Positions 16,138 to 24,674 of a DNA stretch of 29,080 bases are shown here, piece after piece; position 1 is the first letter of the stretch, and each line of letters opens with the position of its first letter. The stretch is from a virus. The stretch covers positions 1 through 29,080 of the IMG/VR virus record IMGVR_UViG_3300036944_000031; one strand, written 5' to 3'. The position numbers and the translations under genes were made by a program. The notes beneath the pieces were generated by a model that searched no databases, was not told the DNA's origin, and saw only the letters and a program-made list of their open reading frames with translations.

Positions 16138-16328
16138 ATAGCACCACAGAATGCACCAATAACTAAGATGGGTTTCACTGCTCTGGCAAGCCATTCAAGA
16201 ACAACGAAAGCACCAGAAGCTGCATTGAATGCAACCACCACAGCTTCTGTGCTCTTGTCTAGCTTGTCTACTTTAGCTTCGACAGCACACAGACGCTCAT
16301 AAATTTGGGCGTGTGTTACGTCTTCCAT
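16104..16328 (-). CDS. 74-residue coiled-coil plus transmembrane protein
   Basis: An N-terminal helix with heptad character (IYERLCAVEAKVDKLDKS) is followed by a hydrophobic helix FNAASGAFVVLEWLARAV and a C-terminal transmembrane segment (about 52-70, PILVIGAFCGAIWLAI). The coiled coil plus membrane anchor layout resembles XhlA-type holin accessory proteins. It lies one base after the 73-residue gene at the head of the lysis/membrane cassette. Holin or lysis-accessory function is likely but unproved. Confidence 0.72.
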   Translation of the reverse strand: MEDVTHAQIYERLCAVEAKVDKLDKSTEAVVVAFNAASGAFVVLEWLARAVKPILVIGAFCGAIWLAIENKLHQ

Positions 16329-16329
16329 G

Positions 16330-16551
16330 TTATGCTGATGCGGCTTGGATGGGAGCTAAGTCTTCTGTAGTCCAATAGTCTTTAGCCAACATAATAACTA
16401 AATGCTCTTTGTTGCGAGCAACAGTATCAGCCCAGTCTTCATCAGACATTAGTTCTGGTTGACCTGCGTTAATCAAGTTTACTGAGTCCATTGCGGCACT
16501 GTAGTGCTTTGCAATTTCTTCTGCGGATGGTGTTTGTGTTTCAATAGTCAT
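16330..16551 (-). CDS. 73-residue conserved hypothetical protein behind the tail fibre
   Basis: A soluble acidic protein with a motif SDEDWADTVARNKEHLVIML and then DYWTTEDL. This Trp/His helix pattern recurs, in my recollection, in short proteins downstream of phage tail-fibre genes, often with no assigned function. It starts 22 bases after the fibre stop, with GAAAGG upstream. A fibre chaperone or adaptor role is only a guess from position. Confidence 0.72.
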   Translation of the reverse strand: MTIETQTPSAEEIAKHYSAAMDSVNLINAGQPELMSDEDWADTVARNKEHLVIMLAKDYWTTEDLAPIQAASA

Positions 16552-16573
16552 GATTTACCTTTCAGTTTAAAGA

Positions 16574-19500
16574 TTAGATGCCTGCGTCTGCAAGGCGTTT
16601 ACGAAGGGATTGAATTTCAGCCCACATCACAGGGATAAGAGCAGAAGCATCCATTTGCTGATACACAGGGTTTCCATCTGCATCTACTGCGTCTTTTTCA
16701 CCAATGTGTGCGTATGCTGGGGTTTCGTGAGCAATAAACATTGGGCGTTCTTGCGTAGCGCCTTTCATCTTTCCCATGTAAACAGGAACAGAGTCGATCA
16801 ATGCACCGCTATTGGTAACAGGGCCACTAATGTCTTTGGCTCGGTAGTCAGATGTTGTTCCGTAAACAACTAAACCACCTGATCGGTTATAAGTAACTCT
16901 GCCACGAACTGTAGGTGATGTGTCGGTTGCAAAAGCTAAAAACTGGTTATCCCCAGAAGCCGCCCTATTCCAAAAACCCATAGTGTCTGTTGTCGCTCCT
17001 CCACCAGTACTAAATTCTGCGGCGGGGAAGCTGGCATCATAAACTTGCACACGAGTGCCGCCATTTAAAAACGCAGTGGGGGAACCAATTAAAAGTTTTG
17101 CACCAAGCGAGAAGTTACCCGAGCCATCAAACACACCCCGTGGATTCCCATCCCCATCAGACAGCACGATGTAGTTGCTTGCTGTGCGAATGTCTAGGCC
17201 ACCTTGGTTGCCTGAGAAAAATCCAATGATTGAATTTTTTGAGCCTGTGGTCATTGATTCACCAGAACTTCTTCCGATGAATGTGTTGTATGTACCAGTT
17301 GTTACACTTTCTCCTGCCGCACGACCAAAAAACGCATTGTTATTTCCAGTCGTATTAAAGTATCCTGCGCCTTGACCAACAAAAGTATTGGTTGCTCCTG
17401 TGGTAGTGCTATACCCCGCTTGATAACCTACAGCAGTGTTGTTTGATGCTGTAGTATTAAGCTGTAAAGCGCCTCGACCAAGCGCTGTATTGGCGGCTCC
17501 TGTTGTATTTGTCAACAAAGCACCTGTACCAACCGCTGTATTGGCATCACCAGTCGTGTTTTGCCGCATGGCTTCATCGCCAACAGCAGTATTCAATGGG
17601 CCAGTTGTATTAAACTTTAATGCACCTCTACCAACCGCTACGTTTGAATAGCCAGTTGTATTAGTTAAAGCCGCCTGATAACCAACAGCAGTATTGTTTG
17701 AGGCTGTGGTGTTGGCAAATAAAGCTTCCCTGCCCATAGCCGTATTGGTTGAACCTGTGGTGTTAGATGTAAGCGTACCAACACCCATTGCTGTGTTGTT
17801 TGAGCCAGTCGTATTTGCGTTTAAAGCACCGGGTAAAACACCAGCCCATGTTCCACCAACAGCTACGTTGCCATTTCCAGTTGTGTTTGAGGCAAGAACG
17901 TCAGAGCCAATTGCGGTAATGCCAGCGCCAGTAGTGTTTGAAGTAGCGGCCCGATAACCTACAGCAGTACCACTCCCTGCTGTGGTATTTGAGTTAAAAG
18001 CCAAACGACCAACGGCAGTATTCTGAGCGCCAGTAGTGTTTAAATACAAAGCTCTAGCACCGAAAGCAGTGTTATCTGCGGCACTTGTATTAGCCGCCAA
18101 TGCAGATGAACCCACAGCAGTATTAGCATCGCCAGTGTTTAATGTCAGTGCTTGATAACCAACAGCCACCAATTGAACGCCTGTGGTGTTGGTATAAGCC
18201 GCTTGATAACCTACAGCAGTGTTGTTAGATGCTGTGGTGTTAGACTGAAGTGCGCCATAACCAAGACCAGTATTGTTAGATGCTGTTGTTGCAGAAAGAA
18301 GCGCTCCCGCACCCATTGCAACGTTGGCAATACCCGTCGTGTTTGCTTTTAGCGACTCTTGTCCTACAGCGGTGTTCTGCTGACCAGTAGTTGTGTTAAG
18401 CCCAGCCTGATAACCAACAAAAGTTTGATTTGCCGCTGTACTGTTATAACCCGCTTGATAACCAACAGCGGTGTTGCTTGATGCTGTGGTGTTTAAACGA
18501 AGCGCCAACGCTCCCATTGCTACGTTGTAAGAACCAGTAGTATTGGCGTTCAAACTGCCATGACCATAAGCAGAGTTCCAAAGACCTGTTGTGTTTGAAT
18601 ACAAAGTCTCTGTACCAAAGGCATTGTTGTTGTAGCCAGTGGTGTTTAAATACAAAGCCCTAAAACCAAAAGCCGCAATGTCCGTGCCTGTGGTGTTGCT
18701 GAATCCAGCTTGAAAACCTACGGCTGTATTAGCTGCTGCTGTGGTGTTGGAAGATAATGCGGATTGACCTAAAGCGGTATTGTAATTTCCGCTTGTATTA
18801 GCTTGCAAACTATTTGCGCCAATTGCCGTGTTTTGAGTTCCTGTGTTTGCAACTAATGCATAATGACCAAACGCAGCGTTTTGATCTCCAGCAGCAGCGT
18901 ATAAAGCACTATTTCCTACAGCAGTGTTGTACTGACCTGTCGTTACTCCATACCCCGCCTGATAACCGACAGCGGTGTTGTATGAAGCTGTGGTGTTAGA
19001 GTAAAGGGCGCTGTCACCCATTGCGGTGTTAGAAGCGCCAGTTGTGTTTCCACCAAGTGAATGTTTACCAACAGCAGTATTGTTTGCACCAGTTGTGTTT
19101 GCATCTAAGGAGCGAGAGCCAATTGCAGTTATGTTTACACCAGTAGTATTAGATAAACCTGCTTGAAAGCCTGCAAATAAATTTTCATCCCCCGTAGTAT
19201 TGCTATACCCAGCCTGAAAACCTAAAGCCGTGTTGTTTGATGCCGTGGTGTTTGCGTTAAGAGCTTCACGACCAATTGCGGTATTGCTTCCGCCAGTGGT
19301 GTTTGTAGCTAAAGAAGAATAACCAAGAGCAGTATTATCTCCACCTGTAGTGTTGTTATATGCCGCAAAAAAACCAACGCCCGTATTGTTGTTGCCTGTG
19401 GTATTGAGTCTTAGTGCCCACAATCCAAACGCTGAGTTTGACGAACCTGAAGTGTTTGTGGCTAAAGCTGAAGAACCAACAGCCGTATTATTTGCACCAG

Positions 19501-20113
19501 CACCAGCACCACGACCAACAGTGATGCCATAAACAGTCAGGTCAGTACCAGAGTACAACAGGTTAGCAGAGTCAGTCAGCAAACCAGCAGTTGTGGCGTA
19601 GGTCACTCGGCCAGAAGTCAAAGAGCTTAGCGACAAGCTTGCGCCAGCAACAGTGCCAGTAAGTGTAGGACTAGCTGACATAACAACATTGCCAGTACCA
19701 GTGATGGCATTGCTCACTAGCCCTTTAGAGCCATCAGAGAATACAGCTCTACTGGCTGTCAATGAAGATAGGATGGGCTGTGCTGTAAAGGTAGCCACAC
19801 CAGTGACAGCCAATGTGCCGCCAACACTACCATTACCCGCTAAGAACAAGTCTTTAAATTTTAAAGCGCTGCTACCAATGTCTACAGTGTTTGTAGTTTT
19901 TGGAGCCACCAAAGTGGCAGAGATAGTTACATCCTGTGTTGGACCAAGCGCAGTGATGGGAGCGCCTTCACCAGAAGTACCATCATGGTTGTGTCCAGTA
20001 GATGCATTGAAGGCATCTTGTATACCATCAAACTCATTATCTAAGTCGGCAGCATTAATAACATTACCGTCAGCAATGTTATTGGTAGTGTCTTTACGAA
20101 CGTAGCCCGTCAT
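16574..20113 (-). CDS. Tail fibre with NTTG 17-residue repeats and C-terminal S74 chaperone
   Basis: An 1179-residue receptor-binding fibre. The N-terminus (YVRKDTTNNIADGNVINAAD, then FNASTGHNHDGT) is of the type that attaches phage fibres to the tail. Residues about 200-969 are some 45 units of a 17-residue repeat (NTTGxxNTAxGxxALxx), expected to form a repetitive trimeric beta shaft like bacterial surface adhesins. A GGL/TASNYIVL transition leads to a C-terminal head. The last 92 residues form a peptidase S74 intramolecular chaperone: SDYRAKD gives the Ser1088/Lys1093 dyad, followed by FIAHE and ALIPVMWAEIQSLRKRL. Self-cleavage before Ser1088 is expected from endosialidase fibres. The fibre would mature as a trimer after the chaperone is removed. 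Confidence 0.92.
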   Translation of the reverse strand: MTGYVRKDTTNNIADGNVINAADLDNEFDGIQDAFNASTGHNHDGTSGEGAPITALGPTQDVTISATLVAPKTTNTVDIGSSALKFKDLFLAGNGSVGGTLAVTGVATFTAQPILSSLTASRAVFSDGSKGLVSNAITGTGNVVMSASPTLTGTVAGASLSLSSLTSGRVTYATTAGLLTDSANLLYSGTDLTVYGITVGRGAGAGANNTAVGSSALATNTSGSSNSAFGLWALRLNTTGNNNTGVGFFAAYNNTTGGDNTALGYSSLATNTTGGSNTAIGREALNANTTASNNTALGFQAGYSNTTGDENLFAGFQAGLSNTTGVNITAIGSRSLDANTTGANNTAVGKHSLGGNTTGASNTAMGDSALYSNTTASYNTAVGYQAGYGVTTGQYNTAVGNSALYAAAGDQNAAFGHYALVANTGTQNTAIGANSLQANTSGNYNTALGQSALSSNTTAAANTAVGFQAGFSNTTGTDIAAFGFRALYLNTTGYNNNAFGTETLYSNTTGLWNSAYGHGSLNANTTGSYNVAMGALALRLNTTASSNTAVGYQAGYNSTAANQTFVGYQAGLNTTTGQQNTAVGQESLKANTTGIANVAMGAGALLSATTASNNTGLGYGALQSNTTASNNTAVGYQAAYTNTTGVQLVAVGYQALTLNTGDANTAVGSSALAANTSAADNTAFGARALYLNTTGAQNTAVGRLAFNSNTTAGSGTAVGYRAATSNTTGAGITAIGSDVLASNTTGNGNVAVGGTWAGVLPGALNANTTGSNNTAMGVGTLTSNTTGSTNTAMGREALFANTTASNNTAVGYQAALTNTTGYSNVAVGRGALKFNTTGPLNTAVGDEAMRQNTTGDANTAVGTGALLTNTTGAANTALGRGALQLNTTASNNTAVGYQAGYSTTTGATNTFVGQGAGYFNTTGNNNAFFGRAAGESVTTGTYNTFIGRSSGESMTTGSKNSIIGFFSGNQGGLDIRTASNYIVLSDGDGNPRGVFDGSGNFSLGAKLLIGSPTAFLNGGTRVQVYDASFPAAEFSTGGGATTDTMGFWNRAASGDNQFLAFATDTSPTVRGRVTYNRSGGLVVYGTTSDYRAKDISGPVTNSGALIDSVPVYMGKMKGATQERPMFIAHETPAYAHIGEKDAVDADGNPVYQQMDASALIPVMWAEIQSLRKRLADAGI
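17205..19515 (-). repeat. About 45 x 51 bp coding repeats with a 255 bp super-period
   Basis: Each unit encodes NTTGxxNTAxGxxALxx (17 residues; a few units are 16, one is 24). Every fifth unit is a variant, NTTAxxNTAVGYQAxxx. On the + strand its conserved bases begin at 17421, 17676, 17952, 18204, 18456, 18711, 18960 and 19215. The spacings are 255, 276, 252, 252, 255, 249 and 255, all explained by the unit-length exceptions. Confidence 0.93.
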
Positions 20114-20122
20114 AGTTATTCC

Positions 20123-22099
20123 TTATCTTCTATCATGTGTGGCATACTCTAGCGTTGCAGCGTCCAGAGAAAACGGAGGGTCTTGGCTATCAGAAACAAA
20201 CTGTAAAGATACAGAGAATCCAGAACCAACAACCTGTGTTTGAAATTGTTTCTTCAACTTATCACCATAAACAGTTGTGCCATACTTAGCACCACTGCTA
20301 CCATAAAAACCTACACTACCTGCGCTGTTTGACAGCGTTATTGTTGAAGGCTGAATGGATCCCTGATCATCAAAATCTAGCTTTAAATTCACTGATGTTG
20401 TAACAGATCCTTGTGGATCTGTATAGAGGTAAAGCTTATAAAAAGTCTTTCTCACCCTAAAATCATTGATAGGAACATAGGGGGTGGCAAAGGAAGCTAC
20501 AATGTTTGAGCCATCAAAGTTATTTCCCTGTTCCATCTCATAAACAAATCCATCATTATTAGCAAATACAATGGTTTCTGTTTGGTTCTGATAATCACCA
20601 TCAGCTACATAGCATTTAAAGCCCACTAGTTCTGCCCAAGCAATACCACCAGTGGCTTCACCAGTAACTTGTGTGCCTAATATTCCTTTGGCATTAGAGG
20701 CAGTGATACTATCATTATACCCAAATATTCTATATTGTGACTTCTGTTTAATAACACAACTAGCAAAAGCAGAGTGAGCATTAATTAAAGAAGTTGTTTC
20801 AGGCTGGATGGGTTTAGACACCACACCTAAGCTAAAGTCACCAATACGATCTGTAGCGCCAAGTAGTCTTAAGCCCTCTGGCCCTAAGAACATAACATCA
20901 CCACCCACTTCTTGAATGGTATCAGGAGCAACACAGCCCACATTCTTAGTGACTGGCTGCAGTGCGAAGTCTTGAATGGTGGTTCCAATAAGCTGACTAA
21001 TAGTTTTGTCTGTAAAGATAATTAATGTTTCTCTAAAGACAATGATGCCAGTGATTAAACCACCAACACTAATGATGCCAGAGCCAGCAGCCGCAGTGAA
21101 GTCATCATCTGTATAAGGAGCAGTGAATATGATTTTATCGTCTTTAACAAAGAACAATTGGTTCTTATGGCTAATGACAAACTGAGCACCCAAGATGTCT
21201 GTTGTCTTATCTGACAACACTTTAAATGTTGTACCATCATAGATGAATGGATAGTTTGTACCATCAACACCCGCTATCTTCTCAGTACTACTAAGTCTAT
21301 ACTTACTAAATCTAGTCTTGCTGTTGCTGGCTCTATTAGCAGATAACCAAGTGACAGCAGCATTATCTGCAGGGCTTGAGGCTAATGCTGGATAAATGGA
21401 GACAGTGGCTGCAGTGGTTGTAACAGTGGGAACTGCTAACACTGTATACACTTTCTCAATACCAGCAATACTAAAAGTATCTCCAATCTGTGGAGCCTTA
21501 ATTAATCCATCAATAGCAACAGTGCTTCCTGATTGACCTGCTCCATTAACAAGCACTGTCCCATAATAAGGAACACTAATTTTAGTGAATCCTGTACCAG
21601 TGGTGCTATAAATGTCAGCATTTCTAGCAGCAATGACAGCGCTGTTCCAAGCAGCCACGCCCTTCACTGTGCCTGTATGCGAAGTGAAAGTGACAGCAGC
21701 TTTATCTGCTGGGCTTGAAGCTAGAGATGTTGTGAGCGTTACAGTGGCAATCTTGTAAGTGGAGTTGTAGGATACACCAGCAGCAGCAATGGTGTAGGTT
21801 CCAGTGACACCAGCAATGGTGAATGTTGAGCCATCAACAGGAGCAGTTAAGATGTTGGAGATGACTAAGGTAGTGCCAGTCTGTCCACTGCCCTGCACCT
21901 TAGGATTACCATAAGCAGGAATAAAGGCACTGTCGTATTTGTTATAGCCTTCAATACGCATATAGCCACCATCCACTGAAGGCTCAAAATTCTTTAAGAG
22001 CCTTGCGCTTCCGGGAGCTTGAGTGCCCTGCTGTAGTGGAGAAAGATTTGAAATCAATCCACCACGGAATTCAAACGGATACGTCTGCCATCCATCCAT
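20123..22099 (-). CDS. Tail tubular protein B / nozzle protein (T7 gp12-like)
   Basis: A 658-residue beta-rich protein with the start typical of podovirus nozzle proteins (FEFRGGLISNLSPLQQGTQA, LKNFEPSVDGGYMRIEGY). It lies right after the gp11-like gene with a one-base overlap, as in T7 genes 11-12. Propeller-type features such as IIFTDKTISQLIG and GGDVMFLGPEGLRLLG follow. Two related inserts, about 68-143 and 184-258, each carry GxGQxGxT...FxIAGxxxxYT...LASSPADxAAVT and look like a duplicated beta-sandwich decoration. It would form the distal hexameric nozzle that opens for DNA ejection. Confidence 0.85.
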   Translation of the reverse strand: MDGWQTYPFEFRGGLISNLSPLQQGTQAPGSARLLKNFEPSVDGGYMRIEGYNKYDSAFIPAYGNPKVQGSGQTGTTLVISNILTAPVDGSTFTIAGVTGTYTIAAAGVSYNSTYKIATVTLTTSLASSPADKAAVTFTSHTGTVKGVAAWNSAVIAARNADIYSTTGTGFTKISVPYYGTVLVNGAGQSGSTVAIDGLIKAPQIGDTFSIAGIEKVYTVLAVPTVTTTAATVSIYPALASSPADNAAVTWLSANRASNSKTRFSKYRLSSTEKIAGVDGTNYPFIYDGTTFKVLSDKTTDILGAQFVISHKNQLFFVKDDKIIFTAPYTDDDFTAAAGSGIISVGGLITGIIVFRETLIIFTDKTISQLIGTTIQDFALQPVTKNVGCVAPDTIQEVGGDVMFLGPEGLRLLGATDRIGDFSLGVVSKPIQPETTSLINAHSAFASCVIKQKSQYRIFGYNDSITASNAKGILGTQVTGEATGGIAWAELVGFKCYVADGDYQNQTETIVFANNDGFVYEMEQGNNFDGSNIVASFATPYVPINDFRVRKTFYKLYLYTDPQGSVTTSVNLKLDFDDQGSIQPSTITLSNSAGSVGFYGSSGAKYGTTVYGDKLKKQFQTQVVGSGFSVSLQFVSDSQDPPFSLDAATLEYATHDRR

Positions 22100-22824
22100 T
22101 ATCTAACCCTATCACCAAAGCCGCCAAAAGCAGATGATTGTGTAATGGCAGTAGATTGCATATACACATATCTATTGATAAGAAGAATTCTCATCTTCTT
22201 AATACCTTCATCAAACTTAGTCTTAGCAAGAGAGGCTGCTTGTTCATTACTTCTAAACATGTAAGCATGATACATAGCACCATCAAGAATAACTTGTTTA
22301 AATCTCTCAGGAATAGATGGAACATCTGTAGCACTAGAAAGATCTACAGGAATTCTGTAGTATTCATAAGCAATTTCATATGCTTGATCGGGAGCAGGAA
22401 CAACGCCCCACTCTAAACTAGGAGCATGGAATACATATGAAGGAACATCACGCTTACCAGAATCAGTAGAATATTCTTGATCTACATATCTCTGAAGATA
22501 GTCATCATAAGTGATGATGGTAAGTCTAACTGTCTCATTGGCTAAAGTAGCATCTTCCTTGATACGGAAAGTATCAAAGTCAATGGTGCTAGCATCAGAG
22601 GGAAAAGCATATCTAGTTGTACCTGCTGTCAAAGTTTCTTCAGCAAGTATATGATTGAAAGGCCACTCATAGTGAGTGTGGTTGATGTCTCTAATAGCAG
22701 CATTCACAGCATCTTTGATGTGTGCATAGAAACCAGTGGCAGCAGGAAAGTTTGCAGAAGTAAGCTCAACTTCGTTCAGCCTTCTATTCACTTCATTGGT
22801 TAGCCCAATATAGTCATATGCCAT
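22099..22824 (-). CDS. Tail tubular protein A / head-tail adaptor (T7 gp11-like)
   Basis: A 241-residue protein beginning YIGLTNEVNRRLNEVELTSA, then KDAVNAAIRDINHTHYEWPF, the helical opening of podovirus gatekeeper/tubular A proteins. Next comes a beta part (TRYAFPSDASTIDFDTFRI) and a helical end (PERFKQVILDGAMYHAYMFR). It would form the upper tail ring between portal and nozzle. Gene order (before the nozzle gene) agrees. Identified by pattern and context. Confidence 0.85.
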   Translation of the reverse strand: MAYDYIGLTNEVNRRLNEVELTSANFPAATGFYAHIKDAVNAAIRDINHTHYEWPFNHILAEETLTAGTTRYAFPSDASTIDFDTFRIKEDATLANETVRLTIITYDDYLQRYVDQEYSTDSGKRDVPSYVFHAPSLEWGVVPAPDQAYEIAYEYYRIPVDLSSATDVPSIPERFKQVILDGAMYHAYMFRSNEQAASLAKTKFDEGIKKMRILLINRYVYMQSTAITQSSAFGGFGDRVR

Positions 22825-22825
22825 A

Positions 22826-23143
22826 TCATTGTTCCTTAACTCTTAAGCGAACTACTCGCTCAGCAACATTACCACTACTATCAGTGATGCGGCAATAAAC
22901 TTTATATTCAATGTTGTTAGTACCTAAGCCTAAGTTTATTGTAGTGACTCCACCAGAAATAGTCTGTGCTACATTCTGAATACCATTGACAGTGTTACCT
23001 GCTGCGATGGTTGTCTTTGTTCCAGTGCTATCATCTACAGACCAGACACAGGTACTAATTGTTGCACCATTCAAAAACCTAGACCAGTCTACACTGTAAT
23101 CTAAAGTTTCATCTGGATCTTTATTAGGCCATCGAAAAGACAT
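22826..23143 (-). CDS. Small beta-rich structural protein, 105 residues
   Basis: Opens WPNKDPDETLDYSVDWSRFL and continues as a single beta-sandwich-like domain ending CRITDSSGNVAERVVRLRV. Proteins with a DPDE-LDYxxDW start are widespread between capsid and tail genes of phages. The domain resembles an Ig-like fold, suggesting a capsid or tail accessory protein. It lies 1 base before the tubular A gene and 10 after the repeat protein. Specific function unknown. Confidence 0.75.
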   Translation of the reverse strand: MSFRWPNKDPDETLDYSVDWSRFLNGATISTCVWSVDDSTGTKTTIAAGNTVNGIQNVAQTISGGVTTINLGLGTNNIEYKVYCRITDSSGNVAERVVRLRVKEQ

Positions 23144-23153
23144 TATTAAACTC

Positions 23154-24128
23154 CTATTCCACTAAAGCACTTCTATCAGCACTAGTAGATCTTCTATATG
23201 TATATGCTTGTCTAGGCTCAATAGCCACATGTGATGTCCTATCATACCTTGTATCTTGTCTATCCACATACACTCTACGAGATTCAGCCATCACTAAAAT
23301 TGTTCTTTCTTTGCCTGTGCTTTGTCTTTCAACATACACAGTGCGTTTCCTATCATATAACGAAGCTACAGCAGCATAATCAAATACAGTTACTGTAACA
23401 GCTACTGTGCCTATCGCTCCTATAGCTTCCACACCATCGAAGGTGGGTCTAGCATTATTAGCTGCTACAACATCACCAAGAGCTGTTGTGGCTTCTACAC
23501 CAGTGATGGCTACTAAGGCATTAGCGAGGGTAGAGACAACCCCTAAACTAGCTATACCCTCAACACCAACCAAATCTGTTGTGGCTTTTGCCACTATAAC
23601 AACACTACCTATTGAGGTTGTTGCTTCAATCCCATCTACAGGAATTCTATTAATCGATCTAACTTCTACAGTGCCTATAGCTCCTGTAGCTTCTACGCCT
23701 GTTATTGCTGTGAGTGCCTTAGCAATTACAACAACACTGCCAACATTTCCTTGTGCTTCTACACCAGTTACACTAGTAACTGCTTGAGCAACAACATCAA
23801 CACTACCAACATTTCCTGTGGCAGATAAGCTAGTAGGTGTAAGCGTACAACCTAAACTAAACGATACGCCATCATTGACATATCCTGTAGCTTCCACACC
23901 AACTAGGCTAGTAACTGCTACGCCTACTACACCTACACTACCTGTTGCGCCTACAGCAACTAAGCTAACAACTACATGGTTAGCATCACCACTAATAACA
24001 ACACCACTATCGGATGTTGCTGTGCCTTGCAACCCATCGGGAACATATGCAACATTGCTTACACCATAACGAGATGTCCCGTATATGCCAATGCCATATA
24101 TTGCACCCGACCGGGTTGTCGTAGCCAT
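23154..24128 (-). CDS. Repeat-rich structural protein (22-residue beta repeats), 324 residues
   Basis: After a Gly/Tyr-rich N-terminus (YGIGIYGTSRYGVSNVAYVP) come tandem 22-residue units of GVEATGxIGxVxVxAxAxxxxx; six run in strict register, with their GVEA/GVEG codons 66 bases apart. The last 64 residues hold a second 22-residue repeat rich in Arg, Tyr and Asp (RTVYVERQSTGKERTILV, RRVYVDRQDTRYDRTSHV). Both repeat types are known from phage structural proteins of uncertain role. A head or tail fibre/spike, or a decoration, is likely from the position between the capsid and tail genes. Confidence 0.75.
   Translation of the reverse strand: MATTTRSGAIYGIGIYGTSRYGVSNVAYVPDGLQGTATSDSGVVISGDANHVVVSLVAVGATGSVGVVGVAVTSLVGVEATGYVNDGVSFSLGCTLTPTSLSATGNVGSVDVVAQAVTSVTGVEAQGNVGSVVVIAKALTAITGVEATGAIGTVEVRSINRIPVDGIEATTSIGSVVIVAKATTDLVGVEGIASLGVVSTLANALVAITGVEATTALGDVVAANNARPTFDGVEAIGAIGTVAVTVTVFDYAAVASLYDRKRTVYVERQSTGKERTILVMAESRRVYVDRQDTRYDRTSHVAIEPRQAYTYRRSTSADRSALVE
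23400..23765 (-). repeat. Tandem 66 bp coding repeats (GVEATG units)
   Basis: Six units of 22 codons in exact register, read on the minus strand, each beginning Gly-Val/Ile-Glu-Ala/Gly. The units have diverged in wobble positions. Further looser copies lie towards 23990. Confidence 0.8.
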
Positions 24129-24141
24129 AACCTACGACTCC

Positions 24142-24585
24142 TTATGCAATACGAACAATAGCGTTGCTTGCGTCTGCTGTGGGGAATTGAATTACAAAGT
24201 CACCGTTGGTAGATGTTTTATCACCACCAAAAGAAATTACAGCTACAGCATTAGTTGTACCTGTACCACCATCAGTGGTTGTATTATAAATTAAAGCACC
24301 AGCAGCGGTGATGGTTGCACTAGCCCAAGTAGCATCAGCAAAGTCAATGAATGCTGTAGTGCCACTGCTAGTAGGATCAATGTTTGTTAGAGCAATACCA
24401 CCAGCAGTGTAACCAGTGCCTACAACTTCGTTAGAGGTTGTGTAAGCTGTGGTTGAAGCACCAAGGGTAGCTGCAGATGTGTACAAAGCAATCTTAAATG
24501 TATGACCGCTTGTAACATTAAAGTCATGTTTACGCTCAAGCAATTCTTTTTTGAAGCTTGTGCAAAGGGCAGATGTAATAGCCAT
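24142..24585 (-). CDS. Conserved phage head-region protein, 147 residues
   Basis: Sequence FKKELLERKHDF, then FKIALYTSAATLGASTTAYT, TGYTAGGIALTN, FADATWASATITAAGALIYN, and ending in FVIQFPTADASNAIVRIA. I recognise this as a very common phage protein in structural clusters, normally uncharacterised; it is all-beta and probably a virion component. AGAGGA precedes the ATG. It is the first gene after the tandem hairpins, so its level may be set lower than that of the capsid genes. Confidence 0.75.
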   Translation of the reverse strand: MAITSALCTSFKKELLERKHDFNVTSGHTFKIALYTSAATLGASTTAYTTSNEVVGTGYTAGGIALTNIDPTSSGTTAFIDFADATWASATITAAGALIYNTTTDGGTGTTNAVAVISFGGDKTSTNGDFVIQFPTADASNAIVRIA

Positions 24586-24604
24586 TAGAGAATCCTCTTA
24601 GTTT

Positions 24605-24660
24605 TAAAAACGCTCTCTAATAGAGCATACAGAAATGGGAGAGGCGATTAAGCCCCTCCC
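24605..24660 (-). terminator. Tandem hairpins after the capsid/decoration genes
   Basis: On the minus transcript the first hairpin (24660-24637) pairs GGGAGGGGC with GCCTCTCCC in nine pairs, one of them G-U. The second (24626-24612) is GCTCT-ATTAG-AGAGC followed by GTTTTT, the form of an intrinsic terminator with a short stem. They fill the 89-base gap between the decoration gene and the next gene. Read-through must occur, since no promoter is obvious beyond, so an attenuator like T7's after gene 10 is likely. Confidence 0.65.
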
Positions 24661-24674
24661 ACATCAACTAGCTA

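Noticed and set aside
17205-19515. CRISPR-like regular repeats
   Set aside because: The 51-base spacing is continuous coding sequence with diverged units and no spacer structure.
19653-20105. Plus-strand 150-codon open frame in the tail fibre
   Set aside because: Lies antisense to a clear fibre gene; its Val/Pro/Ser composition is a shadow of Thr/Ala/Gly codons.
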